Source: Ophiostoma sp. CBS 140.51
Lineage: Eukaryota; Ascomycota; Sordariomycetes; Ophiostomatales; Ophiostomataceae
Assembly: GCA_029298735.1 (NCBI GenBank)
Contig: JANSLP010000047.1
Span: forward strand, 62,001 to 126,000
Reading direction: 5' to 3'
Length of the DNA stretch: 64,000 nt
A model generated the notes under the pieces. The model worked only from the letters and a program-made list of their open reading frames with translations. It ran no database searches and was not told the origin of the DNA. Below are positions 37,601-46,200 of this stretch, in pieces (position 1 is the stretch's first letter; the number at the start of each line of letters is the position of its first letter). A program made the position numbers and the translations under genes.

Positions 37601-40126
37601 AGATGCGACGGCTCGCGTGGATCAATTGCAAAGGGGCAGATGACAGGCCGACACGTGCATGTAGAGAGTCATGATGGCCAGAGAAACATGCGCACACCCT
37701 CATGCACAAAAAGAGTCAGGAACAATGATTCTGGGGAGTCAGGCAAAAAAAAGAAGAGAGAACAAAAAGAACAAGCTCGAAACATGAAGCCGAAAGATCG
37801 GATGGTGTGCAGCCAATCAACTGGTGGCAAAGCGGTCGTTTTGAAACATTGCTGCTCTGTGCTTCGCTTTCCCAGTGCTAGGGGAGACTGTGCTCCGGAA
37901 GACGTGAGGTGTGAGCCTGTTGTTGGGCCGTGGCCGTTTGTTTTTCTCAAACAAGGGGCAATGGGTTGAAAGAGGTAGATGGCGATGCATGATTGGCTGG
38001 TGATGGCCCGGCCATATGGGTTGAGGCCTAGCGTTGTACCTGAATTAGCACCTCAATAGCGATTCAGGCCAGGAACGGCCACATAGCGGCTACAAAGAGA
38101 AGAAGTACTGCGTAAAGAGTTCTAGGAAAGGGCGTGAAAAAAAAGTCAAAAGTGTCAACCTTTGATCGGAATTCAAATACGTCACTGCCTTTTAACCTCT
38201 GCTCTTGCCTCCGCAAAGCAATATTCACTGAATTTTGGGAAAGTGCTGGGCATGCCACTCCGCGCTCTTGCCCTCCTGAAAAGAGACAGCGATCGTCGTG
38301 CCGTCGTCCTATTCAGGCAAGAGCGGACGATCCTCATAGTACCGCCAATGTATCCATGAACCCAATTTGCGCGCTGGGTGACTTTGCAGGAACGCCCCAC
38401 CCAGGGGATCTGCCGATGCGCCCGCCACCCTCCTTCCTCCCCCAATCTCCTTGATGCACGACAGCGAACCCCTGGGCGGCAGCCGCGCTGCTTTGCGACA
38501 TCGACGTGCAAGTCCTCTGGAGCTGCATACATCCAGGGACATAATTTGAAGAAGAAGAATGGCATGGCCGTGCCACCCAGAGCCACCACTGCCAATCGAT
38601 CGTCCGCCGGTCCATCCCAGACGGTAGTGAGTGATGGGCAAGATGCGGTTTCTGGCCTCTCCAGTGTCCCTTGTGCCATGCGACTCTGGTTCTTGTTGCT
38701 TCGCGAATGTCTTCAATGTCTCCCATGTCTCTCTTTCTTGCTGTCGTTACGGCGGTCACCCGCACAGGCCGGCCCTTCGTGAGACAGTCGCCTTTGCCGC
38801 CGACCTCGTCTGCAGTGTCTATGCTCTTGGCTCTCAGTCTGTAAATAGTCGCGAGGCCCACGGCCAAGGTTCTTGAGGCCCGGTTCAAAGCCATCCTGTG
38901 GCATTCGGTCCACCATAATGAGAGTGCAGCCGCGCGTAGAGTGTGGATTAAGAGCCCAACTAAGAGGCGGAAAGAGGTTGAAACGGTCCAAAGAAGGTCG
39001 AAAGAGGCTGGCCAGGCCAAACCAGCATACGAGAAGAAGGAAAGAAGCAAGACTGAGGAAGACGCGGCCATGAAGCTGTGGCCACGGACCCTGCTTGGCG
39101 GAACATCGAGGCAAAAGCAAGACGGTCACTGCAACCTGGGCCGGGGGATAAAAACGATGCGACCGGGAGGGCACAGACTGCGTTTCCTCGTTCCCTTGTC
39201 TCTCTCTCTCTGCATCTCTACTCGTCTTCACCCTCGCCTTCATCTCATCCGGTTCACTCGCCGGTCTCCATTTGCACAATCAACTTCCCACTCGCTCTCA
39301 CCATCCCCATTCCCCTGGCGTTGTTTCCCTCGATCCCCTTCCTCACAAGACCCCCTGCACCATCCTTCTCTTACAATTCACTCTTCACTCGTCCTTCACT
39401 TTCCTCTCACTTTTCCCTGGGTTTCTACTTTGGGTTTATTTTTCTTTTCAAGGTTACCCACTTTAGACTTGGGTCGCTCCTTCCTGACCATACCACACTC
39501 TGCAGCCCCATCCGCTCATGTGTGATATATAACTTGATGCACATGTCCGCATCTTCGGCCTCATTCCCATTTTAGTCGACTTCTTTCTGTCCTGCATCGT
39601 TGTCTCGACTTCACTTTCTCTCTTTTTTCATTACTTTTCTTCTTTTCCTTCTTTCCGCTTTTTCTACTTTTTTTTTGTTTTCCGTCACCGCCGCCGGTCT
39701 GCTCTTGCCTCGACTGCACCCATCGCTCTTTCCCTTTTTTGCACCACCAGCAGCTATCACGACGCCGGTCGCTCCTTCCTCTTTTGTCTCCTTCCTTGCC
39801 ATTCACACAGTCCGATCGGAAGCATCTCGGTCCTTCAAGGCATTGCCGTCACGGGGCTACTGCTATTGTGCTGTTGTGCTTTTGTGCCCTTTATTTATTT
39901 ATTTTTTTCTCCCTCCACCCCGCCTGCTTTTCCATCCACCCAAAAATCTCCTCCACGTCACCTATTCTCCCCCTCTACATCGTCTTTCTCTACCTTTTTT
40001 TCCTGCATCACCAAAAACCAACTTCCAAGTCTTGGTCTTGACGACCCTCGTCTGCGCAAGTCGCTTTCTCTTTTTCATTCTTTTTTTTTCCCCCTCTTTT
40101 GATCTTTCGATCTGTCTTTCATCTGC
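34638..40126. other. Long intergenic upstream of the glucanase
   Basis: It begins with the probable 3' UTR of the F-box gene, then 4 kb without convincing coding frames. At 35856-36031 there is a cluster of GTAGT/ACTAC-type inverted elements (see the separate entry). From about 39190 to 40110 the + strand is almost continuously pyrimidine rich, as in strong fungal promoters. A 270-codon leftward frame at 35036-35848 and a 245-codon one at 38334-39071 lack protein-like composition. Confidence 0.5.
35961..36025. repeat. Imperfect inverted repeat with GGGCCC ends
   Basis: ATCGTGGGCCC at 35961-35971 can pair with GGGCCCTACGAT at 36014-36025, with one bulged base, closing a loop of about 42 bases. 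Just upstream, GTAGTCGGT (35856-35864) is complementary to ACCGACTAC (35928-35936), and GTAGT-CT-ACTAC sits at 35918-35929. Possibly a structured transcript or a protein-binding array. Confidence 0.4.
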
Positions 40127-40134
40127 TATATAAA
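40127..40134 (+). promoter_or_regulatory. TATA box of the glucanase gene
   Basis: TATATAAA directly after the 0.9 kb pyrimidine-rich tract and about 690 bp before the glucanase ATG. It implies a long leader, compatible with the leader intron proposed just downstream. Confidence 0.55.
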
Positions 40135-40236
40135 GCCGGCGATCCTCCTCAACAAGATCCTTTCTTTTCGTCTGCCAACCACATCGCTCCTTGTCAACAA
40201 CGGATCAAGAACGGACGGCATTGTTCCCTTTCTTGT

Positions 40237-40760
40237 GTAAGTCGATCTTCTCCCTCTTCGATCCTTCCTTTCGAGTCGTGTCGTCGCCGACGTCACTTCG
40301 CCGTTTTGCCACATCTCGCGATGTTTTGTTCCGGTTGTCACTTTTGGCTCCTTTGCCCTGTCACATTTTACACCAAAATACACCAAGTCTTTGTTTTGAT
40401 CCCGCTCTCCTTGTCGTCTTCTTTGGTCTGCACAGTCACATCTACCCTTAGCTGCACCTCACTTCCTACTTCCACAGCAGAAGCTCAAAGAACAACAAAG
40501 ACGCCCGAACAAGGCCTTTCTCGCCTCTGATGCCTCATCCCTGTCACCTTCCCATCCGATTTCCACCACCACTCGAGTACATGAACATGATGGTCGTTCA
40601 CTTGGACAGCTTGCTATGGCTTCATATATATGCCATGTCTTCTATTTTCTTTCTTGTTCCCTCTGCCCTTTTTGCAGCTTCTTTCGCTCGTTTTTTGACA
40701 ACAAACAATAATACCAAACTTCTTTCCTTCGCTTTCAAAGCTAACAACAATCCAGCACAG
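40237..40760 (+). other. Probable 5' leader intron of the glucanase gene
   Basis: A perfect GTAAGT donor at 40237-40242, a GCTAAC branch site at 40740-40745 and CCAG (ending 40755) or ACAG (ending 40760) acceptors. Removing it leaves about 60 bases before the ATG at 40821. It is inferred from splice signals only; another acceptor may be used. Confidence 0.4.
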
Positions 40761-40811
40761 TATCTTCTCCGAGTCCCTCAGAACAAGTCATCAAGCGTTA
40801 GCTGCCTCTAA
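40530..40811 (+). other. Upstream ORF (93 codons) in the glucanase leader
   Basis: An ATG-started frame that ends nine bases before the glucanase ATG. Its start and most of its length lie inside the proposed leader intron, so it would be present only in unspliced transcripts. Its composition is not like a conserved protein; any role would be regulatory. Confidence 0.35.
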
Positions 40812-40820
40812 TCCCGCAAG

Positions 40821-43190
40821 ATGGGCTTTTCTACTCGCCTCACGACCGCGCTTGCGCTGGCTGCGAGCCTCATTACTCCCGTTGTCGCGGCCCCGGCCGT
40901 CGAGTACACCATCGCCGAGCGCGACGCGGCTAACACCTCTGTCGAAGCGGCTTCTTCTAGCTACTGGCTTGCCAGCATCACTCGCCAGGGCACTGTTCCC
41001 TTTGGTGCTTCTGGCTACCAGATCTACCGCAATGTCATGGACTTTGGTGCCAAGGGTGACGGTGTGACCGACGACACGGCCGCCATCAACAACGCCATCT
41101 CCTCTGGTGGCCGCTGTGGCGAGGGCTGTGACTCGAGCACGACCTCGCCTGCTCTTGTTTACTTCCCTCCCGGCAAGTACCTCGTCAGCACGCCCATCAT
41201 CCAGTACTACTACACGCAGCTCGTCGGTGATGCCATCAACCCCCCGACCTTGCTTGCCAGTGCCGGTTTCACTGGCATGGCCGTGATTGACTCAGATCCC
41301 TACGACAGCAACGGCAACAACTGGTGGACCAACCAGAACAACTTTTTCCGCCAGGTTCGCAACTTTGTCATTGACCTCACCCAGATGCCCTTCACCGCTG
41401 GTGCGGGTGTTCACTGGCAGGTTGCCCAGGCCACCAGCCTGCAGAACATTGTCTTCAACATGCGCACCGATGGTGACACTGCCAACAAGCAGGTCGGTAT
41501 CTTCATGGACAACGGCTCCGGTGGCTTCATGGCCGACCTGGTCTTCAACGGTGGCGAGTACGGTGCTTTCTTTGGCAACCAGCAGTTCACCACCCGCAAC
41601 CTGACCTTCAACAACTGCCAAACTGCCATCTTCATGAACTGGAACTGGGCCTGGACTCTACAGGATGTCACCATCAACAACTGCGGCGTCGGTCTCGACA
41701 CGAGCAACGGTGGTAGCGTCCAGACGGTCGGTTCGGTCCTTTTCCTCGACAGTGTCATCACCAACACCCCCATTGGTGTGAAGACTGCTTACACTGTCTC
41801 GTCGTCGGCCACCAACGGCACTCTCGTCATTGACAACGTTGACATGACTAGCAACGTCCCCGTTGCCGTCTCCGACGCGACTGGCTCGACCACCGTTCTG
41901 CCCGGCAACACCAAGATCGCCTCGTGGATCCAGGGCAACGTCCCCGCCTCTGGCGGCGCTAGCACCGCTGTTCAGGGTTCGCAGACTGCCGTCAACAAGC
42001 CCTCGGCCCTGCTCGACTCCACTGGCAAGGTCTTTGCCCGCAGCCGTCCCCAGTACGAGACTGTCCCCGTCAGCGACTTCGTCTCTGTCAAGTCTGCTGG
42101 CGCCAAGGGTGATGGTGTGACCGACGACACTGCCGCCATCCAGGCCGTCTTCAACAGCATCACCTCGAGCCAGATTGTCTACTTTGACCACGGCAACTAC
42201 CTAGTCACTGACACCATCAAGGTTCCTGCCAACGCTCGCATCACTGGTGAGATCTGGCCCATTATCATGGCTGGCGGCAACGGTACCTTCTCGGACGCTA
42301 GCAACACGAAGGCCGTCTTCCAGGTTGGCCAGGCCGGCGACTCGGGCGCTGTCGAGATCTCTGACATCCTGTTCGCCACTGTCGGTCCCCAGCCTGGTGC
42401 TGTCATGATTGAGTGGAACCTCAAGGGCTCGTCTGCTGGTGCTGCCGGTATCTGGGACTCGCACGTTCGCATCGGCGGTGCTGCTGGCACAAACCTGCAG
42501 CTGTCTCAGTGCGCGAAGAACCCGACCGTCACTGCCGCTGCCGACCCCAACTGCCTGGGTGCCGGTCTCATGCTGCACGTCACCTCGGGTGCCTCGTCGC
42601 TTTACGTCGAGAACGCCTGGTTCTGGGCTGCCGACCATGACCTCGAGCCGTCTGCCAACTCGGCCCAGATCAACATTTTCAACGGCCGCGGTGTTCTCAT
42701 TGAGTCGCAGGGCCCTGTCTGGATGGTCGGTACTGCTTCCGAGCACAGCGTCCTCTACAACTACCAGCTCAGCTCGGCCAGCAATGTGTACATGGGTCTG
42801 ATCCAGACGGAGACCCCCTACTTCCAGGGCAACCCCGACGCGCGGACGCCGTATGCCAGCCAGGCTGCGCTGTCGGACCCGAGCTTCGACTCGTGCACCG
42901 GTGCCACTTGTGCCCGTGCCTGGGGTCTGCGCATTGCCAACTCCACCGATGTCTTTGTGTACGGCGCTGGCCTGTACTCGTTCTTTGACAACTACGACCA
43001 GACATGCCTCGACACCGAGAGCTGCCAGGACAATATTGTCAGCGTGGAGTCGTCGCAGGCGTACATTTACGGCCTCAATACCAAGGCGTCGGTCAACATG
43101 GCCACGATTAACGGTGTGTCGGTTGCTCTGGACGCCAACAACCGCAACAACTTCTGCGCCACCCTTGCGCTCGTCTCGGCTCAGTCGTAG
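40821..43190 (+). CDS. Secreted GH55 exo-beta-1,3-glucanase (glucan 1,3-beta-glucosidase)
   Basis: A single exon, 789 residues, within the usual GH55 length. The signal peptide (about 1-23) ends VVAA. Two tandem right-handed beta-helix (pectate-lyase-like) domains are marked by the identical motif GAKGDGVTDDTAAI at residues 76-89 and 427-440. Other GH55 landmarks are YFPPGKYLVSTPI, WHV-type repeats such as AGVHWQVAQATSLQN, and in the second domain GAVMIEWNLKGS, WFWAADHDLE and a Cys-rich end (CTGATCARAW, DQTCLDTESCQDN). Known activity: releases glucose from the non-reducing ends of beta-1,3-glucan; roles are wall remodelling, nutrition or mycoparasitism. It is followed by three TGATCA palindromes. 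The start is the first ATG before the signal peptide. Confidence 0.93.
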   Translation: MGFSTRLTTALALAASLITPVVAAPAVEYTIAERDAANTSVEAASSSYWLASITRQGTVPFGASGYQIYRNVMDFGAKGDGVTDDTAAINNAISSGGRCGEGCDSSTTSPALVYFPPGKYLVSTPIIQYYYTQLVGDAINPPTLLASAGFTGMAVIDSDPYDSNGNNWWTNQNNFFRQVRNFVIDLTQMPFTAGAGVHWQVAQATSLQNIVFNMRTDGDTANKQVGIFMDNGSGGFMADLVFNGGEYGAFFGNQQFTTRNLTFNNCQTAIFMNWNWAWTLQDVTINNCGVGLDTSNGGSVQTVGSVLFLDSVITNTPIGVKTAYTVSSSATNGTLVIDNVDMTSNVPVAVSDATGSTTVLPGNTKIASWIQGNVPASGGASTAVQGSQTAVNKPSALLDSTGKVFARSRPQYETVPVSDFVSVKSAGAKGDGVTDDTAAIQAVFNSITSSQIVYFDHGNYLVTDTIKVPANARITGEIWPIIMAGGNGTFSDASNTKAVFQVGQAGDSGAVEISDILFATVGPQPGAVMIEWNLKGSSAGAAGIWDSHVRIGGAAGTNLQLSQCAKNPTVTAAADPNCLGAGLMLHVTSGASSLYVENAWFWAADHDLEPSANSAQINIFNGRGVLIESQGPVWMVGTASEHSVLYNYQLSSASNVYMGLIQTETPYFQGNPDARTPYASQAALSDPSFDSCTGATCARAWGLRIANSTDVFVYGAGLYSFFDNYDQTCLDTESCQDNIVSVESSQAYIYGLNTKASVNMATINGVSVALDANNRNNFCATLALVSAQS

Positions 43191-43207
43191 TGTCGCTGTG
43201 GCAAGGG

Positions 43208-43257
43208 ACAATGATCATTGTATGATCATTTATGGTCGCACAAGCATACTGTGATCA
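43208..43257. repeat. Cluster of TGATCA palindromes after the glucanase stop
   Basis: A 14-bp perfect palindrome, ACAATGATCATTGT, at 43208-43221, then TGATCA again at 43223-43228 and 43252-43257, all within 70 bases of the stop codon. Likely part of the 3' UTR. Confidence 0.55.
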
Positions 43258-44161
43258 TGTCAGAGGTCAGGACGTCGCCATATTCCATTTGGGATCTTCA
43301 CTTCTTGAACATTTTTTTCTGTTGTCTTTTTATTTTCATTTTTCTCACGACCCCCTTCGATTCTTTACACTCGCTTCACTGCCCCGTTCTCCCCCAAACT
43401 TTTTTTCTTTCTGTTCTTTTCATCTTCTCTGGTTTGCCCTTAAGGTATCCAGCAAAGCATGTGCATTGGCGTTGGCGGACTGACCATATTTTTCGATGAT
43501 TATCGGAACGAAATAGGAGAGCCTGGTCTCTTCTAAATACACACAAAAACCTGTCATGGTGTGAACTTTGATAGAAATCAAATAAAAATTAAAAAAATAA
43601 CTGAAATTGAATAGGTAATTTGTGCAAACAATCTTGATGTGTCTATGATGTGTCTATTATGTGAAGCGATCGTGATCGGTGATGTTCTCGATGCAAGGCT
43701 AAGCTTGGAATAAAGTGCCTTTGGTGGAAAATTTAGATGGATTTGGTGGGGTACTTGGCGATTGATCGCTTTTAGCTCCCGGCACGTGATCCACAATAGC
43801 TGGCTGCAAACTAGACGTCATCGTTTTTTCGGCCGTGGCGCTGAGCAAGCTCCCCAAAGGCGCTGGAAACTCAAGGCGAACGGCGCTATTTTCGCCCCAA
43901 TCTCCACTCTACACAAGAAACACAACAGCGCCTCTTTCGTCGATGTTCCATTGCTGCCTCGAACTTCAAACGACGGCCGCCCGGCACCGTGGCCACTTTT
44001 CTCCCTTCTTTTCGCGGCCCATTGACTTTTGAACTCTCCTTTGCTTTCTTCTTCGATTGACAACCGGTTCTTCATAAACAATCGATCATTGACGACACCT
44101 TCAACCCTCCTCTACTCTTCCTTTTCTCAATCAATCTCGAACTAGACAACTCCCTTCCGTG
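43258..44161. other. Intergenic before the FIT2-type gene
   Basis: Pyrimidine-rich near 43300-43440, A+T rich near 43560-43640, then a pyrimidine-rich leader before the next ATG. A short direct repeat of GATGTGTCTAT type lies near 43635. There is no convincing coding frame. Confidence 0.5.
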
Positions 44162-45376
44162 ATGGCATCGTCGCCTCTTCCGTCCGAACCCCAGCAGCGA
44201 CGCAAGCCCAAGATGGCCACGGACAGATCTGCATCGCCAGCTTCTGCCTCGGCCCAGGCAACTGCCCGCCGTGGCTCGCCCTACCTGCCGACCTCCCGCG
44301 AGTCGTTGCTTCTGGCCGTCTTCCCGGTCCTCCTTCTCTTCGGCACGCTTTTCAGTCTGCTGTCGCCACAGACACGTGCGGCTGCTGCAGTGAAGGCAGC
44401 TTCGACATCAGCGGCCTCGGGCACAGCCCACTACCCACAGGCACCGGGACTCGCTCCCAGCTACTTTGCCCGCAAGGACAACCTCCTCAATGTGTTTTTC
44501 GTCAAGCGCGGCTGGTTCTGGATCACGGTGGCGTTTGCCTTTTTCGTCGGCACGCACCCCTATTACTCCGAGGCCAGCGCACCCCGCAAACAAGTTTTGG
44601 GCCGCCGTGCTGCCGCCATCCTCCGCTGGGCGCTGGTGACGGGCTGGTGGTTTCTCGTGACGCAGTGGTTCTTTGGCCCCGCCCTCATTGACCGCAACTA
44701 CCGTCTCACGGGCGGCGGCTGCGAGGCCCTGCAGGCTCTGACTGACGAGGCCGAAGCGAAGATGGAGTCAGGCGAGGGCGGCAGACACGCTGAGGCCACG
44801 CACAGGTTTCTGGAAGCTGCCACGGCGTCGGCCTGCAAGCACGCCGGCGGTCAATGGCGCGGCGGCCATGACATTAGCGGCCACGTCTTTTTGCTAGTAC
44901 TAGGAACCACGTTTTTGGCCCAAGAAGTCGGCTGGGTCCTTTGGCGCCAGGCGCGCCGGCGGGCAGCCATCTCGGGCGGCGTCCCCGGCAGCACGAGCCA
45001 CAACAGCAGTTCGGCACGTGTCGTCGACACCCGCTCAGTGGTCATGGACGACGGCGCCGTCAAGTCGGTCGAGGTCGAGGCGGGGCTGTCAACAGGTAGC
45101 AACGGCGAACAGAGCAGCAACGCGACGCGCGCCGGTCTTGTTCAGCCCGATACGCGCAGCGCCAACTCGGCACTGCTGTCACGCATTGCGCTGCGCGTAG
45201 CCATGGCTGTGATCGGCCTGAGCCTGTGGATGCTGCTGATGACGGCCATCTACTTCCACACGTGGTTCGAGAAGCTTACTGGCCTTCTCGTTGCCTTGAC
45301 AGGATTCTATAGCGTCTACGTGCTTCCCCGGTGGGTGCCGGCTCTTCGGCGCATCGTTGGTTTGCCTGGGTTGTAA
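44162..45376 (+). CDS. FIT2/Scs3-family ER membrane protein (acyl-CoA diphosphatase, lipid droplet formation)
   Basis: A single exon, 404 residues. Six hydrophobic spans are visible (about 46-68, 115-133, 150-175, 241-262, 341-366 and 372-390). The family hallmarks are present: an FFGPAL motif after the third span, HDISGHVFLL with His241, and YFHTWFEKL with His366. In animal FIT2 the two equivalent histidines form the lipid-phosphatase-like active site that cleaves acyl-CoA at the ER, supporting lipid droplet budding and phospholipid balance; yeast Scs3 and Yft2 are homologues. A polar, Ser/Ala-rich N-terminus and a Ser-rich loop (about 270-335) between spans four and five are longer than in animals. 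The ATG at 44162 fits the CCGTGATGG context; no intron is needed. Confidence 0.87.
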   Translation: MASSPLPSEPQQRRKPKMATDRSASPASASAQATARRGSPYLPTSRESLLLAVFPVLLLFGTLFSLLSPQTRAAAAVKAASTSAASGTAHYPQAPGLAPSYFARKDNLLNVFFVKRGWFWITVAFAFFVGTHPYYSEASAPRKQVLGRRAAAILRWALVTGWWFLVTQWFFGPALIDRNYRLTGGGCEALQALTDEAEAKMESGEGGRHAEATHRFLEAATASACKHAGGQWRGGHDISGHVFLLVLGTTFLAQEVGWVLWRQARRRAAISGGVPGSTSHNSSSARVVDTRSVVMDDGAVKSVEVEAGLSTGSNGEQSSNATRAGLVQPDTRSANSALLSRIALRVAMAVIGLSLWMLLMTAIYFHTWFEKLTGLLVALTGFYSVYVLPRWVPALRRIVGLPGL

Positions 45377-46200
45377 TGATGGGGTGGTGAAGTAATGGAG
45401 GTGTGTTAATAGAGGGTACTGTTACACCCTGTGTACGACTTTTTGGTCTCTCGGCTCTTGACTTAGATAGCTATGGCATTAATATAAAAAGAACACATTT
45501 AGATATGTGTATTCGTTCCGCTGTTTGTTGAGACCGTTCAGTATCATGATATGTAACGCACGTGACTTTTCCACGATGCTGGTGATACTCTCCTTCCAAG
45601 GCAGCGTTTTTATTCGAAGTACGAATATCGTTTTAATAAAATGATGATAACTCATGCAGTCCCAAGGCACAGCATATCCGAGCTAAATGCGTCAGTCCAA
45701 TCCGCTGTCAATATTGTCGTGTTGTTTACGACCTGCATGTAAAACAAGCAGATGCAGTGACCGAATCAGTGTAAATACGTTGTATTTTTAGCGGTGTTGG
45801 CTGCAGCTAAAAGTCCCGGTTGGTCCAGGCCAGCCGAAATTCCAGGCCTCGTGGACAGGCACTGGACAGGCCGACAGGGCAATAAAGAGGTTCCCCGCAG
45901 AAGGCTGTCGCGCTAGTCCACAGCTCCTTCCTTCGATTTTCCACAGCCGACCTGCCTTGTTTCGTAGGTGCTCGCTCTTTCCCTTTTGCCACCACCACCC
46001 AGCTTGTCCTTATCAATTTACGGAAAGAACGAACCACCACAAAGAGAGTATCGACTCATCCCTTTCCTGCTATTTCTGCACGGTCTCTGCGAAAGACGAA
46101 AGAAAAGGAGAACTTCTAAACATCTTCTCTTTCGTGGACAGCCAGCTATGCACCCTACCCTCTGTCGTTTCGCTCACTCGAGAACAGCGAACGGCCAGTC
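45377..46200. other. Intergenic and leader of the kinase gene
   Basis: It starts with the 3' UTR of the FIT2-type gene (A+T-richer up to about 45800) and ends with a leader rich in CCACC and TTCC before ATG 46201. No other gene is seen. Confidence 0.5.

Noticed and set aside
38334..39071. 245-codon leftward frame
   Set aside because: Unstructured Arg/Trp/Ser-rich translation and no coding bias; rejected as chance.
42201..43211. 336-codon leftward frame opposite the glucanase
   Set aside because: It mirrors the strongly biased GH55 coding strand; the forward frame has clear family motifs and the antisense product has none.
44159..44161. GTG start for the FIT2-type gene
   Set aside because: The adjacent in-frame ATG at 44162 is the normal choice for a nuclear fungal gene.
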